Notes: a model not told the origin generated them from the sequence alone. A stretch of 16,752 nucleotides of DNA from an uncultured Oscillospiraceae bacterium (GCA_934659445.1 CAKUHV010000031.1:1-16752); one strand, 5' to 3'; counted from the stretch's first letter, positions 5,950 through 15,048 are shown. Program-made: numbers and translations.

Positions 5950-8900
5950 TCACAGCTCCACGGCGGTATCCGTTGCGAAGAACCACAGCACCTTCCGGCT
6001 GACCGGTCTGTTCAGAATGGCGGACAGGGCCCGGGTATAGGCCTCCAGCTGGGGACGGTACTCCTCCCCCCGGCTTCTCTCCTGCCCGGGGGACAGGCGG
6101 TCACTCTTAAAGTCCAGAACGGTGATGCCCTGTTCATCCTGAAACCAGCAGTCAATGACGCCCTGAAGCAGCACCTGCTCCCCCTCCGTCCCCGGCCGGT
6201 AGTCCTCCGCCGGTACCAGCACGGAGAATTTGAACTCCTGCCGGCACAGCCCGGCTCGCTCCACAGCCTTTCCAAGGGGCGAACGGTAGAAGGCCGCCAG
6301 CTTTTCCGGCTGAACTGCCTCCCCCTGCTCCGGGGTGAGAAAGCCGCCGGACACCAGCCGGTCCAGCTCTGCCCGGATGGTCTCCTCGTCATGCGCCCCG
6401 CGCACCGGCAGATACTGCATGGCCATATGCAGGGCGGTGCCCCGCTGGGCGGGGGTCAGGCCGGTCTGCCGGGTGACGAAGCGGGGACGCACATTCCTGC
6501 GGCGGCTGGCGGTCTTGTCCTCCGGCTCCTTCTCCCGCAGGGGCATGGCCCCGTCCCGGCGCAGCTGGGTGGCGGTGAGCTTGGAGGGCATATCCACCGC
6601 CCCCCTGTGGGGATACTGCCAGGCCAGAGCGGACAGGGAGACCGGCTCCCCCCGCCTGTCCTCGCCCCCGTTCCCGGCATCGTCGACAGAGCCGGACGCC
6701 TGGAGGGACGCCCCGTCCACCCAGCGGATGTCCCAGGGGGTGCCCAGCCCGGATGCGGTCACCTCCGGCAAGCCGATGCCCTCCCGCAGAACGGCCCCCT
6801 CGGGCCGGGTCAGGGCGTGGAGCAGCACCCACTGTCCGGGGCAGAGGGCCTCCCCCAGCACCGTGGGGTCCAGAGGCAGGGACAGCCCGTCCCGCAGACT
6901 CTCCACCGTCTTTCTCCCCCGGGGCAGGCCCATGGTCAGGATCAGCTTGTCCCGGGCCCGGGTCATGGCCACATAGAGCAGGCGCAGCTCCTCTGCCAGC
7001 AGCTCATGGCGCAGCTGGAGGGCCACCCCCTGCCGGGCAAGGGTGGGGTACTCCACCATCCGCCTCTCATCCAGTCCCCGTGGGCCCACGCCGTACTCCG
7101 GATGGAACAGCACCGGGCGGTTGAAATCACTGATGTTGAACTGGCGGTACAGGCCGCACACCAGCACCACCGGCTTTTCCAGCCCCTTGGAGCGGTGAAT
7201 GGACAGGATGGATACCCCCTCGCCGCCCCGGCCCGAGGAGGGCAGCTTGAAGCCCTTTCCCGACTCCCGCATCCGCTGCAGGCGCAGCAGGAACTGGAAC
7301 AGGGTTGTGCAGCCGGCGTCCTCCAGCTGCCCGGCCAGAGCGTACAGAGCCAGCAGGTTGTCCCGCCGTCTGCCGCTGGGGTCCATGGCGGAGAACAGTC
7401 CCAGCAGGTTGGTGCACTGATAGATGTGCCACACCAACTGGCGGCAGGTGCGGTCGCCCATGCCGAAGCGAAGCTGCTCCAGCTCCTCCAGAAATCTCCG
7501 GCACGGCCCGTCCCCCTCCTGGGCGGCGGCGGTCACGGCGGAGTAGAAATCCCCGCTGTGCCCCGCCCGGATCAGAGCCAACTGATCCCCGGTAAAGCCA
7601 TACACCGGCGAGCGCAGGGCGGCGATGAGGGCCACGTCCTGCCGGGGGTTGTCCACGATCTCCAGCAGGGACAGGGCCACGTTCACCTCGGTGGACTGGA
7701 AGAAGTCGTCGCCCACCTCGGCGCTCCAGGGGATGCCCTGCTCCTCCAGGGCGCGGATGTACTGGGGCAACACCGGGCCCGGACTGCGCAGCAGGAGCAT
7801 CACGTCCGACGGGGTCAGGGGCCGGGCCTCCTCCCCCTGTCCCACCAGCATCGGCGCGTCCAGCATCTGACGAATGCGCCGGGCGGCCCGCCGGGCCTCC
7901 AGCAGGTCCTTGTCCTCCCGGTCCTCCTGGGCCATCTCCCCCAGACAGGACAGGTCCACCACATCCAGCTCCACCGGCTGTTGCTCTCCTGCTCCGGAAA
8001 GGCCGGGGACAAGGGCCTGATCGTCGGTGTAGTCCAGCTCGCCCAGCTCAGTTGACATAATGTTACGGAACAGGTCGTTGCAGCTCTCCAGTACCGGGGG
8101 CTGGGAGCGGAAATTCCGGGACAGCACCCGGCGGCGGGGCTGTCCTTCCTCCGCCTGATCGCCGTCGGCAAAGCGGCGGTACTTCTCCATAAAGATGGTG
8201 GGGTCAGCCAGACGGAAGCGGTAGATGGACTGCTTCACGTCCCCCACCTGGAACAGCTTTCGTCCGCTGTCGGAGATGGCGTTGAAGATCACGTTCTGCA
8301 CCTGGTTAGTGTCCTGATACTCGTCCACCATCACCTCGGCATACCGCTGGGCGCACCGGCGGGCCAGATCGGTGGCCCCTTGTTCGTCCCACAGCAGACG
8401 GACGGCCAGATGCTCCAGATCGGAGAAATCCAGCACGCCCCGGCGGGCCTTCTCCCCGGCGTAGGCCCGGGAGAACTCCCCCACCAGCTCCAGCAGGGCC
8501 AGCACCGCCGGACGCACCTGCTTCAGCTCGTCCAGCTTCTCTCCGCTGTCCCCGTCCAGCAGGGCGCACAACCCGTCCAGCCGCTTTTTGGCGGACGCGC
8601 GCAGGGCCTTCACCTGCTCGGTGAGGGCGGCGGCCCATGCCTCATCCACGGGCTGATGGCGCTTGCGCTTTGCCCCCGCCTTGGGGAAGGACACCGGCAG
8701 CAGTCCCCGGGCGGCGTCCCACCCCCGCCCGGCGGCCCAGATCAGTTCCTCCGTCTCCGCCGCGGTCTGCTCCAGCCCCGGGGCGTAGTTCTGGGCCAGC
8801 AGCTCGTCCTGACGGCTTAGCTCCAAAGCCTGCTTCAGCTGTCCCGCACTGGCCTCGGCCTGTCGGCTCACCTGCTCCAGCAGCAGCGCGCCCCAAGGGG

Positions 8901-9531
8901 TGTCCTCCGCCCCGACTATGCTGTCCAGCCGCCGCCACAGCGCCCGCTGCTCCTCCAGCCATTGCTCCGGCCTGGGGTGGCTCTGGATGCGGCCGAAAAT
9001 GTCCAGCACGATGGCGGCCAGGCGACTGTCGTCCCGTCCGGCAGACAGGGTGTCCACCAGCCGGGCAAAGGGGCCGTCGGGCGCCATGTCCACATACTGC
9101 CGCTCCAGCACCTCCTCCAGCACCTGGGCCTGGATGGCCAGTCCCTCTCCCTCGTCGCACAGGCGGAAGTCGGGGTCCAGCTCCAGCAGATGGCTGTTCT
9201 CCCGCAGCAAGTCAGCGCAGAAGGAGTGGATGGTGGAGATGGGGGCCTGATAGATCAGGGTGGACTGGCGGCGGAGATGGCGATCCCCCGGCGTCTGAGC
9301 CAGACGTGCGGACAGTTCCTGGGCTATCCGCCCCCGCAATTCTGCTGCCGCAGCCTTGGTATAGGTGATGACCAGAAAGCGGTCAATATCCTCTCCCTCC
9401 CGGGTGACCCGGTCCATCAGCCGTTCCACCAGCACCCGGGTCTTGCCGGAGCCGGCAGCGGCGGACACCAGCAGCTGTCCCCCCCGGTCATCTACGATCT
9501 TCTGTTGTTCCTCAGTCAGCGGGAAGGGCAT
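5950..9531 (-). CDS. addA: ATP-dependent helicase/nuclease subunit A (AddA)
   Basis: Helicase-nuclease subunit of AddAB, the Firmicutes counterpart of RecBCD, which resects double-strand ends and loads recombinase. The 1193-aa length fits AddA (about 1200). UvrD-type helicase motifs in order are: AAAGSGKT (24-31), TYTKAAAAELR (56-66), DEYQD (403-407), GDVKQSIYRFR (430-440), then IHRSKGLE and LYVAMTRARDKL further on. The C-terminal nuclease is complete: Asp1127 in GVID, LDFK with Asp1140 and Lys1142, and QLEAY (1161-1165). The start ATG lies inside the end of addB (20-bp overlap), preceded by an AGAGGAGGAG sequence, so translation is probably coupled to addB. The gene ends 4 bp from the convergent terminator. 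Confidence 0.97.
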   Translation of the reverse strand: MPFPLTEEQQKIVDDRGGQLLVSAAAGSGKTRVLVERLMDRVTREGEDIDRFLVITYTKAAAAELRGRIAQELSARLAQTPGDRHLRRQSTLIYQAPISTIHSFCADLLRENSHLLELDPDFRLCDEGEGLAIQAQVLEEVLERQYVDMAPDGPFARLVDTLSAGRDDSRLAAIVLDIFGRIQSHPRPEQWLEEQRALWRRLDSIVGAEDTPWGALLLEQVSRQAEASAGQLKQALELSRQDELLAQNYAPGLEQTAAETEELIWAAGRGWDAARGLLPVSFPKAGAKRKRHQPVDEAWAAALTEQVKALRASAKKRLDGLCALLDGDSGEKLDELKQVRPAVLALLELVGEFSRAYAGEKARRGVLDFSDLEHLAVRLLWDEQGATDLARRCAQRYAEVMVDEYQDTNQVQNVIFNAISDSGRKLFQVGDVKQSIYRFRLADPTIFMEKYRRFADGDQAEEGQPRRRVLSRNFRSQPPVLESCNDLFRNIMSTELGELDYTDDQALVPGLSGAGEQQPVELDVVDLSCLGEMAQEDREDKDLLEARRAARRIRQMLDAPMLVGQGEEARPLTPSDVMLLLRSPGPVLPQYIRALEEQGIPWSAEVGDDFFQSTEVNVALSLLEIVDNPRQDVALIAALRSPVYGFTGDQLALIRAGHSGDFYSAVTAAAQEGDGPCRRFLEELEQLRFGMGDRTCRQLVWHIYQCTNLLGLFSAMDPSGRRRDNLLALYALAGQLEDAGCTTLFQFLLRLQRMRESGKGFKLPSSGRGGEGVSILSIHRSKGLEKPVVLVCGLYRQFNISDFNRPVLFHPEYGVGPRGLDERRMVEYPTLARQGVALQLRHELLAEELRLLYVAMTRARDKLILTMGLPRGRKTVESLRDGLSLPLDPTVLGEALCPGQWVLLHALTRPEGAVLREGIGLPEVTASGLGTPWDIRWVDGASLQASGSVDDAGNGGEDRRGEPVSLSALAWQYPHRGAVDMPSKLTATQLRRDGAMPLREKEPEDKTASRRRNVRPRFVTRQTGLTPAQRGTALHMAMQYLPVRGAHDEETIRAELDRLVSGGFLTPEQGEAVQPEKLAAFYRSPLGKAVERAGLCRQEFKFSVLVPAEDYRPGTEGEQVLLQGVIDCWFQDEQGITVLDFKSDRLSPGQERSRGEEYRPQLEAYTRALSAILNRPVSRKVLWFFATDTAVEL

Positions 9532-12500
9532 GGCCGCTCTCCTCCTCTCTCTGTTCCTCTTCGATCTTCTGCCAGAAGGCGCCGCTGTCCAGCTTGGTCA
9601 GCCAGCGGCGGCAGTCGCCCCCCCGGCCCTCCTCAAACTGGCAGGCGGCGGCGTAATCACAGTACAGGCAGGCGTTTTTCTGCTCTCCCCGCCAGAAGGG
9701 GTCGGCGGCGATGCTGCCCCCGGCCAGCTCATGGCAGATCTCCTCCAGCACCCGCTGGATGTGTCCGCCCAGGCGGCCCAGCCGCTCGGCGGACACAAGG
9801 GCGTCCCCGGTGACGGAACCGGAGGTCTTTGACACCTTCAGGGGCAGGAAGCGGAAGCCTTCCTCCCCCGGGTGCTCCATGGCAGAGAGCACCGCCGGGT
9901 CGGACAGCACCAGTCCCCGGCGCACCAGCTCCTTGTCCACCGCCTTCTGCCAGGCGGCGTCGCTCATGTCCCGGCTGCCCCGGACGATCACGTCCCGGGC
10001 GGGGAGATAGAGCACTCCGGCCTCCTCCACCGGCATTCCGTAGAAGTCCTCGCCCCGCTCCTTCAGGGTAAACAGATACAGCAGCATCTGAAGGCCCAGA
10101 CCGTGGAACACCTCCGTCAGATCAAAGGACTTCCGTCCGGTCTTGTAGTCCACCACCCGGAGGTACAGCTTTCCGTCCTTCACCCAGCCGTCTACCCGGT
10201 CCACAAAGCCGGAGATGGACAGAGTGACCCCGTCCACGGTGAACTCCACCGGGGTCAGGGGGCCGCCTTTGGCGAAGCCCAGCTCGAAGGAGATGGGCCG
10301 GAAGCTGGAGGCGCGCAGCTCCTCCACCGCGTTGGCCGCCACCGCCCGCACCGGCCGCAGCAGGCGGCGGAACAGGTACAGGAAGCGGTCGCTCTGCTGC
10401 TCCAGACCGCCCAGTTCCTCCCGCACATAGCGCTCCACCGCGGCGTCCACGGCGCCGTTCAGGGCGGCACGTTCCGCCTCTCCCCACTGGGGGGCGTCCA
10501 GCAGCCGGGCGTTGTCCCCCAGAACGTGCTCCAGCACATAGTGGACGAAGGTGCCATACTCCGGAGCGGAGAAGCCCGCGGGCTTTCTGGGCTCGGCCTG
10601 AAGGCCATAGCGCATGAAATAGGAAAAGTGGCAGGACTTGTACTTGTCCATGCGGGAGGCAGACATGGACACCTTCTGGCCGTACAGCCGGTCCACCGCC
10701 GGGCGGGACAGGCTGCCCCGCTGCCACCTCTCCGCCTGCTCCACCCGCTGGGCCTGCCCCGCATACTCCGGCAGGCTCGCCAGCGCCCGCCGCAGGGCGG
10801 GGTCCCGCCCCGCCTGCTCCAGGGCCGGCAGGGGGGCCGTACGGCGAAAGGCGCCGTTCAGGCTCTCCTCCCGAACGGGCGTCAGGTCGCTGAACAGCAG
10901 CCGCAGGCGCTCCGCCACAAAACTGGCCCGGCGCTCCTCGCCCCCCTCCCCCTGGACGGGCCAGATGAGGATTAGCTTTTCCGTGGGCCGGGCGCAGGTC
11001 TGATAGATAGTTGTCATTTCCCGGTACAGCAGATCTCGGCCGTTGGGCCCCAGCTCCAGGCCGTAGGCGGTCAGCAGGGTGCGGTCATCCTCTGACAGCA
11101 GCCCCGGAGCCGTGCCCGTCTGGGGCAGGGACGCGTCGTCCGCCCCCAGCAGGAACAGAACCTTCACCCGGTGGCCGGTCTGGCGGGTGGTCTCCCCCGC
11201 CGACACCCGGTCCAGGGATACGGGGATGGCTCCCACGTCGTACTGTGACAGCACCAGCCGGAACAGACGGGAGAACTCCTCCAGCTCCAGCTCGCCGTCT
11301 CCGCACAGCTGGGCGCACTGGTCCAGCCCGCCGCACAGGATCTCCCACAGCTGGCGGTACTCCTCGGCCAGGGCAGCCTCCCCCTGCCTCTCCAGCCGGG
11401 CTGACCGCTCCTCCAGCTTTTCCGGCAGGCCCGCCCGCTCCAGAAAGCGGTACAGGGCCATGGCCCGGCCCGCGCCGGTGCGGTCTTCGCCTCGGCGCAG
11501 CTGCTCCAGAGGGTCGGCCACCTGCCGCCGCAGCCTGTCTACCCGCTCCAGCAGCCGCTCGTCCTCCGCCGTCCAGGGCAGACCGTAGCCCCGGGGGTGG
11601 AAGGTCCAGGGGCGCTCCTGCGTCCACTGGCTGCCCCGCAGGTTCCACTTCAGAACGTAGTTTTCCAGCACGTCCCGGTCGTCCTCCGCCAGATCGGTCA
11701 AGCCGGTCTTGAGACAACGAAAGATGTCCTCATACCGGTAGCCCCCGGACACGGTGTCCAGAGCGGCGGTGACCGCCGTCAGCACCGGCTTTTCCAGAAT
11801 ATCGCTCATGGCGGCGGAGAACACCGGCACCCCGTACTGGGGAAACACGGTCTCCACCAGCTCCCGGTAGCTGCCGTAGCAGCGGGCGGCCACGCCGATA
11901 TCCCGATAGCGGTACCGCCCCGACTGCACCAGGGCCCGGATGCGGGCCGCCGTCCACTCCACCTCTGACCGGGGGGACAGGGCGGCAAGCAGCTCCACAG
12001 CTCCGCCGCAGGGGACAGGCTCAGGCAGCGGCCCGAACAGGTGGGCCTCCACCGCCTCCAGCCCGGGGACCCGTGCCCCGGCGGGGACGGTCAGGCGCTC
12101 CACCTCCGCCCCCACGCCCTCCTCCCGGGCCAGCCGCAGCAGCCGGGCGGCAGTACGCCGGGCGGGCGAGAAGATGCCCATGCCGTCCTCGTCCTCCTCC
12201 AGCTTGTCGCAGGTGAGGGTAACAGCGACGCCCGCCGCCTGCCGCAGCAGGGGGCGCAGCACCGCCAGCTCCTGGGGGGTAAAGTCTGTAAAGCCATCCA
12301 GCCATACATCCTTCCCGGCGGCCCAGCCGCTGCCCGTCAGCTTCTCCGCCGCCCGGGTCAGGCGGTCCCGGGGGTCCAGGGCGATCTGCCCGGTCAGGCC
12401 GTCATAGGCGGACAGGATCAGACCCAGATCGTGCAGCTTCTCCCCGTCGCCGCCCCCGGTCTCCTCCCCCGCCTTCAGCAGCTGCTCCGGCAGGATGCGG

Positions 12501-12883
12501 CAGCTCTTCAGCTCGTCCGCTGTGGCCAGCAGGGCCTTCAGAAAGGCCGGACGGCGGGAGGGGCGGGCGTATACCGTCAGGGCGGGCAGGCTCTCCTGCA
12601 CCGCCCGGCGCATCAGCAGAATGCGGCCGCCGCCGTCCAGCTCCGGCGCGGCGATGCCCCCCAGCTGGGACAGCACACGATCCCCCAGGCGGCGGAAGGA
12701 CAGCACCTCGGCGTACAGACTGACGCCGTCCCCCCCGGCGGCGCACAGAGCCTGCTCCGTCTCGTGGGACTGGGGCTCGGGCACCAGCAGCAGCTGGGGG
12801 CGTACCTGCCCCTCTTTGCAGATGCGGCGGATCACAGCGGTGGTCTTTCCGCTGCCCGCCCGGCCCAGGATCAGCTTCAGCAT
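9512..12883 (-). CDS. addB: ATP-dependent helicase/nuclease subunit B (AddB)
   Basis: Second subunit of AddAB, which in characterised homologues recognises Chi and cuts the 5'-ending strand. At 1123 aa it is close to the usual length (about 1150). The N-terminal Walker A GRAGSGKTT is intact. The nuclease domain has DRVD (895-898), VDYKTG with Asp912 and Lys914, and a downstream LQMLLY. All four Cys expected for the 4Fe-4S staple are present: Cys751 in SCHFSYF, and Cys1072, Cys1075 and Cys1081 in CLYCDYAAAC. The start is supported by GGAGAGGAG, 8 nt before the ATG. It is the first gene of addBA and has its own promoter at 12917-12945. Confidence 0.97.
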   Translation of the reverse strand: MLKLILGRAGSGKTTAVIRRICKEGQVRPQLLLVPEPQSHETEQALCAAGGDGVSLYAEVLSFRRLGDRVLSQLGGIAAPELDGGGRILLMRRAVQESLPALTVYARPSRRPAFLKALLATADELKSCRILPEQLLKAGEETGGGDGEKLHDLGLILSAYDGLTGQIALDPRDRLTRAAEKLTGSGWAAGKDVWLDGFTDFTPQELAVLRPLLRQAAGVAVTLTCDKLEEDEDGMGIFSPARRTAARLLRLAREEGVGAEVERLTVPAGARVPGLEAVEAHLFGPLPEPVPCGGAVELLAALSPRSEVEWTAARIRALVQSGRYRYRDIGVAARCYGSYRELVETVFPQYGVPVFSAAMSDILEKPVLTAVTAALDTVSGGYRYEDIFRCLKTGLTDLAEDDRDVLENYVLKWNLRGSQWTQERPWTFHPRGYGLPWTAEDERLLERVDRLRRQVADPLEQLRRGEDRTGAGRAMALYRFLERAGLPEKLEERSARLERQGEAALAEEYRQLWEILCGGLDQCAQLCGDGELELEEFSRLFRLVLSQYDVGAIPVSLDRVSAGETTRQTGHRVKVLFLLGADDASLPQTGTAPGLLSEDDRTLLTAYGLELGPNGRDLLYREMTTIYQTCARPTEKLILIWPVQGEGGEERRASFVAERLRLLFSDLTPVREESLNGAFRRTAPLPALEQAGRDPALRRALASLPEYAGQAQRVEQAERWQRGSLSRPAVDRLYGQKVSMSASRMDKYKSCHFSYFMRYGLQAEPRKPAGFSAPEYGTFVHYVLEHVLGDNARLLDAPQWGEAERAALNGAVDAAVERYVREELGGLEQQSDRFLYLFRRLLRPVRAVAANAVEELRASSFRPISFELGFAKGGPLTPVEFTVDGVTLSISGFVDRVDGWVKDGKLYLRVVDYKTGRKSFDLTEVFHGLGLQMLLYLFTLKERGEDFYGMPVEEAGVLYLPARDVIVRGSRDMSDAAWQKAVDKELVRRGLVLSDPAVLSAMEHPGEEGFRFLPLKVSKTSGSVTGDALVSAERLGRLGGHIQRVLEEICHELAGGSIAADPFWRGEQKNACLYCDYAAACQFEEGRGGDCRRWLTKLDSGAFWQKIEEEQREEESGHALPAD

Positions 12884-12916
12884 GGGCGCATCTCCTCTCC
12901 TTTACTCTGTGTCTCC

Positions 12917-12945
12917 ATTCTACCATAGGAAAAGGGACATAGAAA
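12917..12945 (-). promoter_or_regulatory. Extended -10 promoter of addBA
   Basis: The minus strand has TGGTAGAAT: a -10 TAGAAT (12917-12922) with a TGn extension. The -35 region 17 bp away reads TTTCTA, a poor match, as is common for extended -10 promoters. It gives a leader of about 25 nt before addB. Confidence 0.6.
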
Positions 12946-12962
12946 GGACTTTTTCTCCCGAA

Positions 12963-12973
12963 GGACAATGTCC
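12963..12973. promoter_or_regulatory. Palindrome upstream of the addBA promoter
   Basis: GGACAATGTCC is a perfect 5-bp dyad around a central A, with partly symmetric flanks (GAA on one side, GTTC on the other). It lies about 18 bp upstream of the putative -35 of addBA. It does not match the Gram-positive LexA consensus CGAAC-N4-GTTCG. It could be an operator for an unidentified regulator, or chance. Confidence 0.3.
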
Positions 12974-13000
12974 GTTCTTTCCCTGTGACCTCCCGGCGGC

Positions 13001-13053
13001 ATATAAAACCCCCGCCTGCCGGACAGCGGATCGTGCTGTCTGACAGACGGGGG
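13001..13053 (-). terminator. Terminator of pfkA
   Basis: Reading leftwards, CCCCCGTCTGTC (13042-13053) pairs with GGCAGGCGGGGG (13009-13020) over 12 bp including two G-U wobbles, then TTTTATAT (13001-13008). This fits an intrinsic terminator 38 nt after the pfkA stop. The 5' arm can instead pair with ACGGGGG (13082-13088) immediately after the stop codon; see findings. Confidence 0.75.
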
Positions 13054-13090
13054 TGTTCATTGATGCTGGACCGGGAGCTTGCCCCCGTTT

Positions 13091-14095
13091 TTACATCAGG
13101 TGGTTGTTGGTCAGGGCCTCCAGAATGTCATACCGGTCCATGGGGAAGGTCTTCTTCATGGCCAGAGCCTCCTCCATGTCCAGATTGACGATGCTGCCGT
13201 CCCGCATGGCGATGATGCGGTTGCCCCGATCCCGGATCAGGGACATGGCCGCCTCATACCCCATACGACTGGCAGTCTCGCGATCCCGTGCAGTGGGGGA
13301 GCCGCCCCGCTGGATGTGGCCCAGAACGGTCACCCGGGGCTCGATGTCAAGATCGCTGTGTATTCTGGCGGCGATGTCATAGGCGCTGCCTGCGCCCTCG
13401 GCCACCACCACCATGTAGTGGGTGGCCCCGGCCAGCCGGGCCCGGCGGATGTTGTCCGCCACGTCGTTTTCAAAGTCCACCGGCCGCTCGGGGATCAGCA
13501 CCGCCGTGGCGCCCACGGAAATGCCCACATACAGGGCCAGATAGCCGGCCTCCCGGCCCATGACCTCTACCACGGAGCAGCGCTCGTGGGACTGCATGGT
13601 GTCCCGCAGGCGGTCGATGCACTCCACGGCGGTGTTGCAGGCCGTGTCGAAGCCGATGGTGTAGTGGGAGCAGCCGATGTCGTTGTCGATGGTACCGGGG
13701 ATACCCACCACCTGAAGGTGGATGCCCTCCTCCTCCGCCTGACGGGACAGGGCCAGAGCGCCGCGGAAGGTGCCGTCTCCGCCTATGGCCACGATGCCGT
13801 CCAGCCCCAGCAGCTTGCAGGTGCCAAGAGCCTTATCCCGGCCCTCCCGGGTCCTGAATTCCTCGCTGCGGGCGGTGTACAGGATGGTGCCGCCCTTGTT
13901 GATGATGTTGCTGACGCTGCTGCCGTTCATGACCTCGAAGTCATTGTTGATCAGGCCGTTCCAGCCCCGGCGGATGCCCACGCACTCCACGTTTTCACCC
14001 ACCGCCGTGCGCACCACGGCCCGCACGGCCGCGTTCATGCCGGGGGCGTCGCCGCCGCTGGTCAACACTCCGATACGCTTGACTGCCGATTCCAT
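13091..14095 (-). CDS. pfkA: ATP-dependent 6-phosphofructokinase
   Basis: Phosphorylates fructose 6-phosphate to fructose 1,6-bisphosphate, the committing step of glycolysis. The 334-aa length is close to short bacterial PfkA (about 320). Motifs are LTSGGDAPGMN (11-21), IGGDGT (104-109), PGTIDND (133-139, with catalytic Asp137), MGR (179-181) and GHIQRGGSPTARDR (259-272). Two positions that separate ATP-using from pyrophosphate-using enzymes are Gly here (Gly108 in GGDG and Gly134 before TIDND), which supports ATP as donor. AAGGAGG lies 7 nt before the ATG. It has its own strong promoter, a hairpin in its leader, and a terminator before addB. Confidence 0.97.
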   Translation of the reverse strand: MESAVKRIGVLTSGGDAPGMNAAVRAVVRTAVGENVECVGIRRGWNGLINNDFEVMNGSSVSNIINKGGTILYTARSEEFRTREGRDKALGTCKLLGLDGIVAIGGDGTFRGALALSRQAEEEGIHLQVVGIPGTIDNDIGCSHYTIGFDTACNTAVECIDRLRDTMQSHERCSVVEVMGREAGYLALYVGISVGATAVLIPERPVDFENDVADNIRRARLAGATHYMVVVAEGAGSAYDIAARIHSDLDIEPRVTVLGHIQRGGSPTARDRETASRMGYEAAMSLIRDRGNRIIAMRDGSIVNLDMEEALAMKKTFPMDRYDILEALTNNHLM

Positions 14096-14111
14096 ACAGC
14101 TTCCTCCTTAT

Positions 14112-14126
14112 CGCCCGGATCGGGCG
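14112..14126 (-). promoter_or_regulatory. Leader hairpin just before the pfkA ribosome-binding site
   Basis: CGCCCG (14112-14117) and CGGGCG (14121-14126) form a perfect 6-bp stem with a 3-nt loop. On the transcript it ends 2 nt before AAGGAGG (14103-14109). It leaves the ribosome-binding site exposed, but its closeness suggests a role in translation efficiency or 5'-end stability. Confidence 0.5.
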
Positions 14127-14144
14127 TTCCTTCCGGTTTTTCTC

Positions 14145-14173
14145 ATTATGCTACCGGTGGTTTTTTCTGTCAA
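14145..14173 (-). promoter_or_regulatory. Sigma-A promoter of pfkA
   Basis: A perfect -35 TTGACA (14168-14173), a 17-bp spacer and the -10 CATAAT (14145-14150) lie on the minus strand. The -35 begins 8 bp after the stop codon of the upstream glycosyltransferase gene. No terminator lies between them, so some read-through from that gene is expected. Confidence 0.88.
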
Positions 14174-14181
14174 GGGCCAGT

Positions 14182-15048
14182 TTATCCTTCTGGCTCCTGT
14201 CCGTCCTGCGACTGTTTCTCCGTCCGCCCCAGCTTCTCCAGATATTTAGCCTCGGCTTCCTTGTAAAAGCAGTCCAGCCTGCCGATATAGTTGTTCTTCC
14301 AGGGCTTGTTCCGGCCGCAGTAGTGGATGATGGCGCAGTTTTCCCGCACAAAATCCAGATCCATCCGATCTCCCGCCTGCCGGTGGAAGGCAAACAGCCG
14401 CTCCGTCATGTTGTAGCGCCAGGCGTCCAGCGGAATGATCCGCCCGCCGTACAGGCCGCTGATGATGTCCTGATCCGGCAGGATCAGGCGGTTTTTGTGG
14501 GCCTCGATGTAGTCGAACACCTGACTGTAGTCCTGCTCCTGCCGCAGCTGACGCAGATTCATCAGCATGACCCCGGAGTTGATATAGGGGCTGGTCTCGT
14601 CCATATCCAGTCTGAACTCGTTGACGATATGCAGCAGGTTGCCGATGTGAGAGGCCGCCGCGAAGAAGGCCGTCCCCATGGGCAGGCGGTACAGATGCCG
14701 GATGCTCTGGTTGATCACCAGATCCGGGTCTAGATAGAGCACCCGGTCCAGTTCCTGCGGCAGATACTTGGCCGCAAAAATGCGGTAGTAGATCTCCAGG
14801 GGGTAGCGGTCGGTGGTGGGGGCGCCCTGCAGCTGCTCCTCCCGGACGGTGATGGGACACAGCTCCCCCCGTCCGGCCAGCACCAGACGGGTATTGGCCA
14901 GCTGCTCGTCGGTCATCTCCCCCCGGCTGAGGAGAAAGACCCGCACAAAGCCCTCCTCCCGCTCCAGCAGCGAGGTCAGCATCACGTTCAGCTGATACAG
15001 ATAATTGCAGTCCAGGGTCACAAGAATGTTCAATGCTTCCGCGCTCAT
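14182..15048 (-). CDS. Family 8 glycosyltransferase
   Basis: A retaining GT-A fold glycosyltransferase of the GT8 (LgtC/general stress protein A) type, which transfers a sugar from a nucleotide-sugar donor. At 288 aa from this start, the visible motifs are: N-terminal strand LNILVTLDCNY (6-16); the metal-binding DxD in LYLDPDL (104-110); YINSGVMLMNL (155-165); PDQDIIS (191-197); and HYCGRNKPW (242-250), the GT8 C-terminal HxxGxxKPW signature. There is no membrane segment, so it is probably cytoplasmic. The start at 15048 is preferred over an in-frame ATG at 15120 because AAGGAGG (15053-15059) lies 4 nt upstream, and because the -10 box (15109-15114) overlaps the region of the longer start. 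Acceptor and donor cannot be assigned; no other glycan genes are nearby. Confidence 0.92.
   Translation of the reverse strand: MSAEALNILVTLDCNYLYQLNVMLTSLLEREEGFVRVFLLSRGEMTDEQLANTRLVLAGRGELCPITVREEQLQGAPTTDRYPLEIYYRIFAAKYLPQELDRVLYLDPDLVINQSIRHLYRLPMGTAFFAAASHIGNLLHIVNEFRLDMDETSPYINSGVMLMNLRQLRQEQDYSQVFDYIEAHKNRLILPDQDIISGLYGGRIIPLDAWRYNMTERLFAFHRQAGDRMDLDFVRENCAIIHYCGRNKPWKNNYIGRLDCFYKEAEAKYLEKLGRTEKQSQDGQEPEG

Noticed and set aside
5899..8055. 718-aa open frame on the plus strand, antisense to addA
   Set aside because: It begins within the terminator region, is rich in Gln/Gly/Leu/Pro low-complexity sequence typical of the reverse of GC-rich genes, has no ribosome-binding site, and the minus strand holds a full-length AddA with all motifs.
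12963..12973. LexA (SOS) box upstream of addBA
   Set aside because: The site reads GGACAATGTCC and lacks the CGAAC/GTTCG half-sites at the required spacing.
13079..14266. 395-aa plus-strand frame opposite pfkA
   Set aside because: Antisense shadow of pfkA that runs through its promoter, with no ribosome-binding site or domain.
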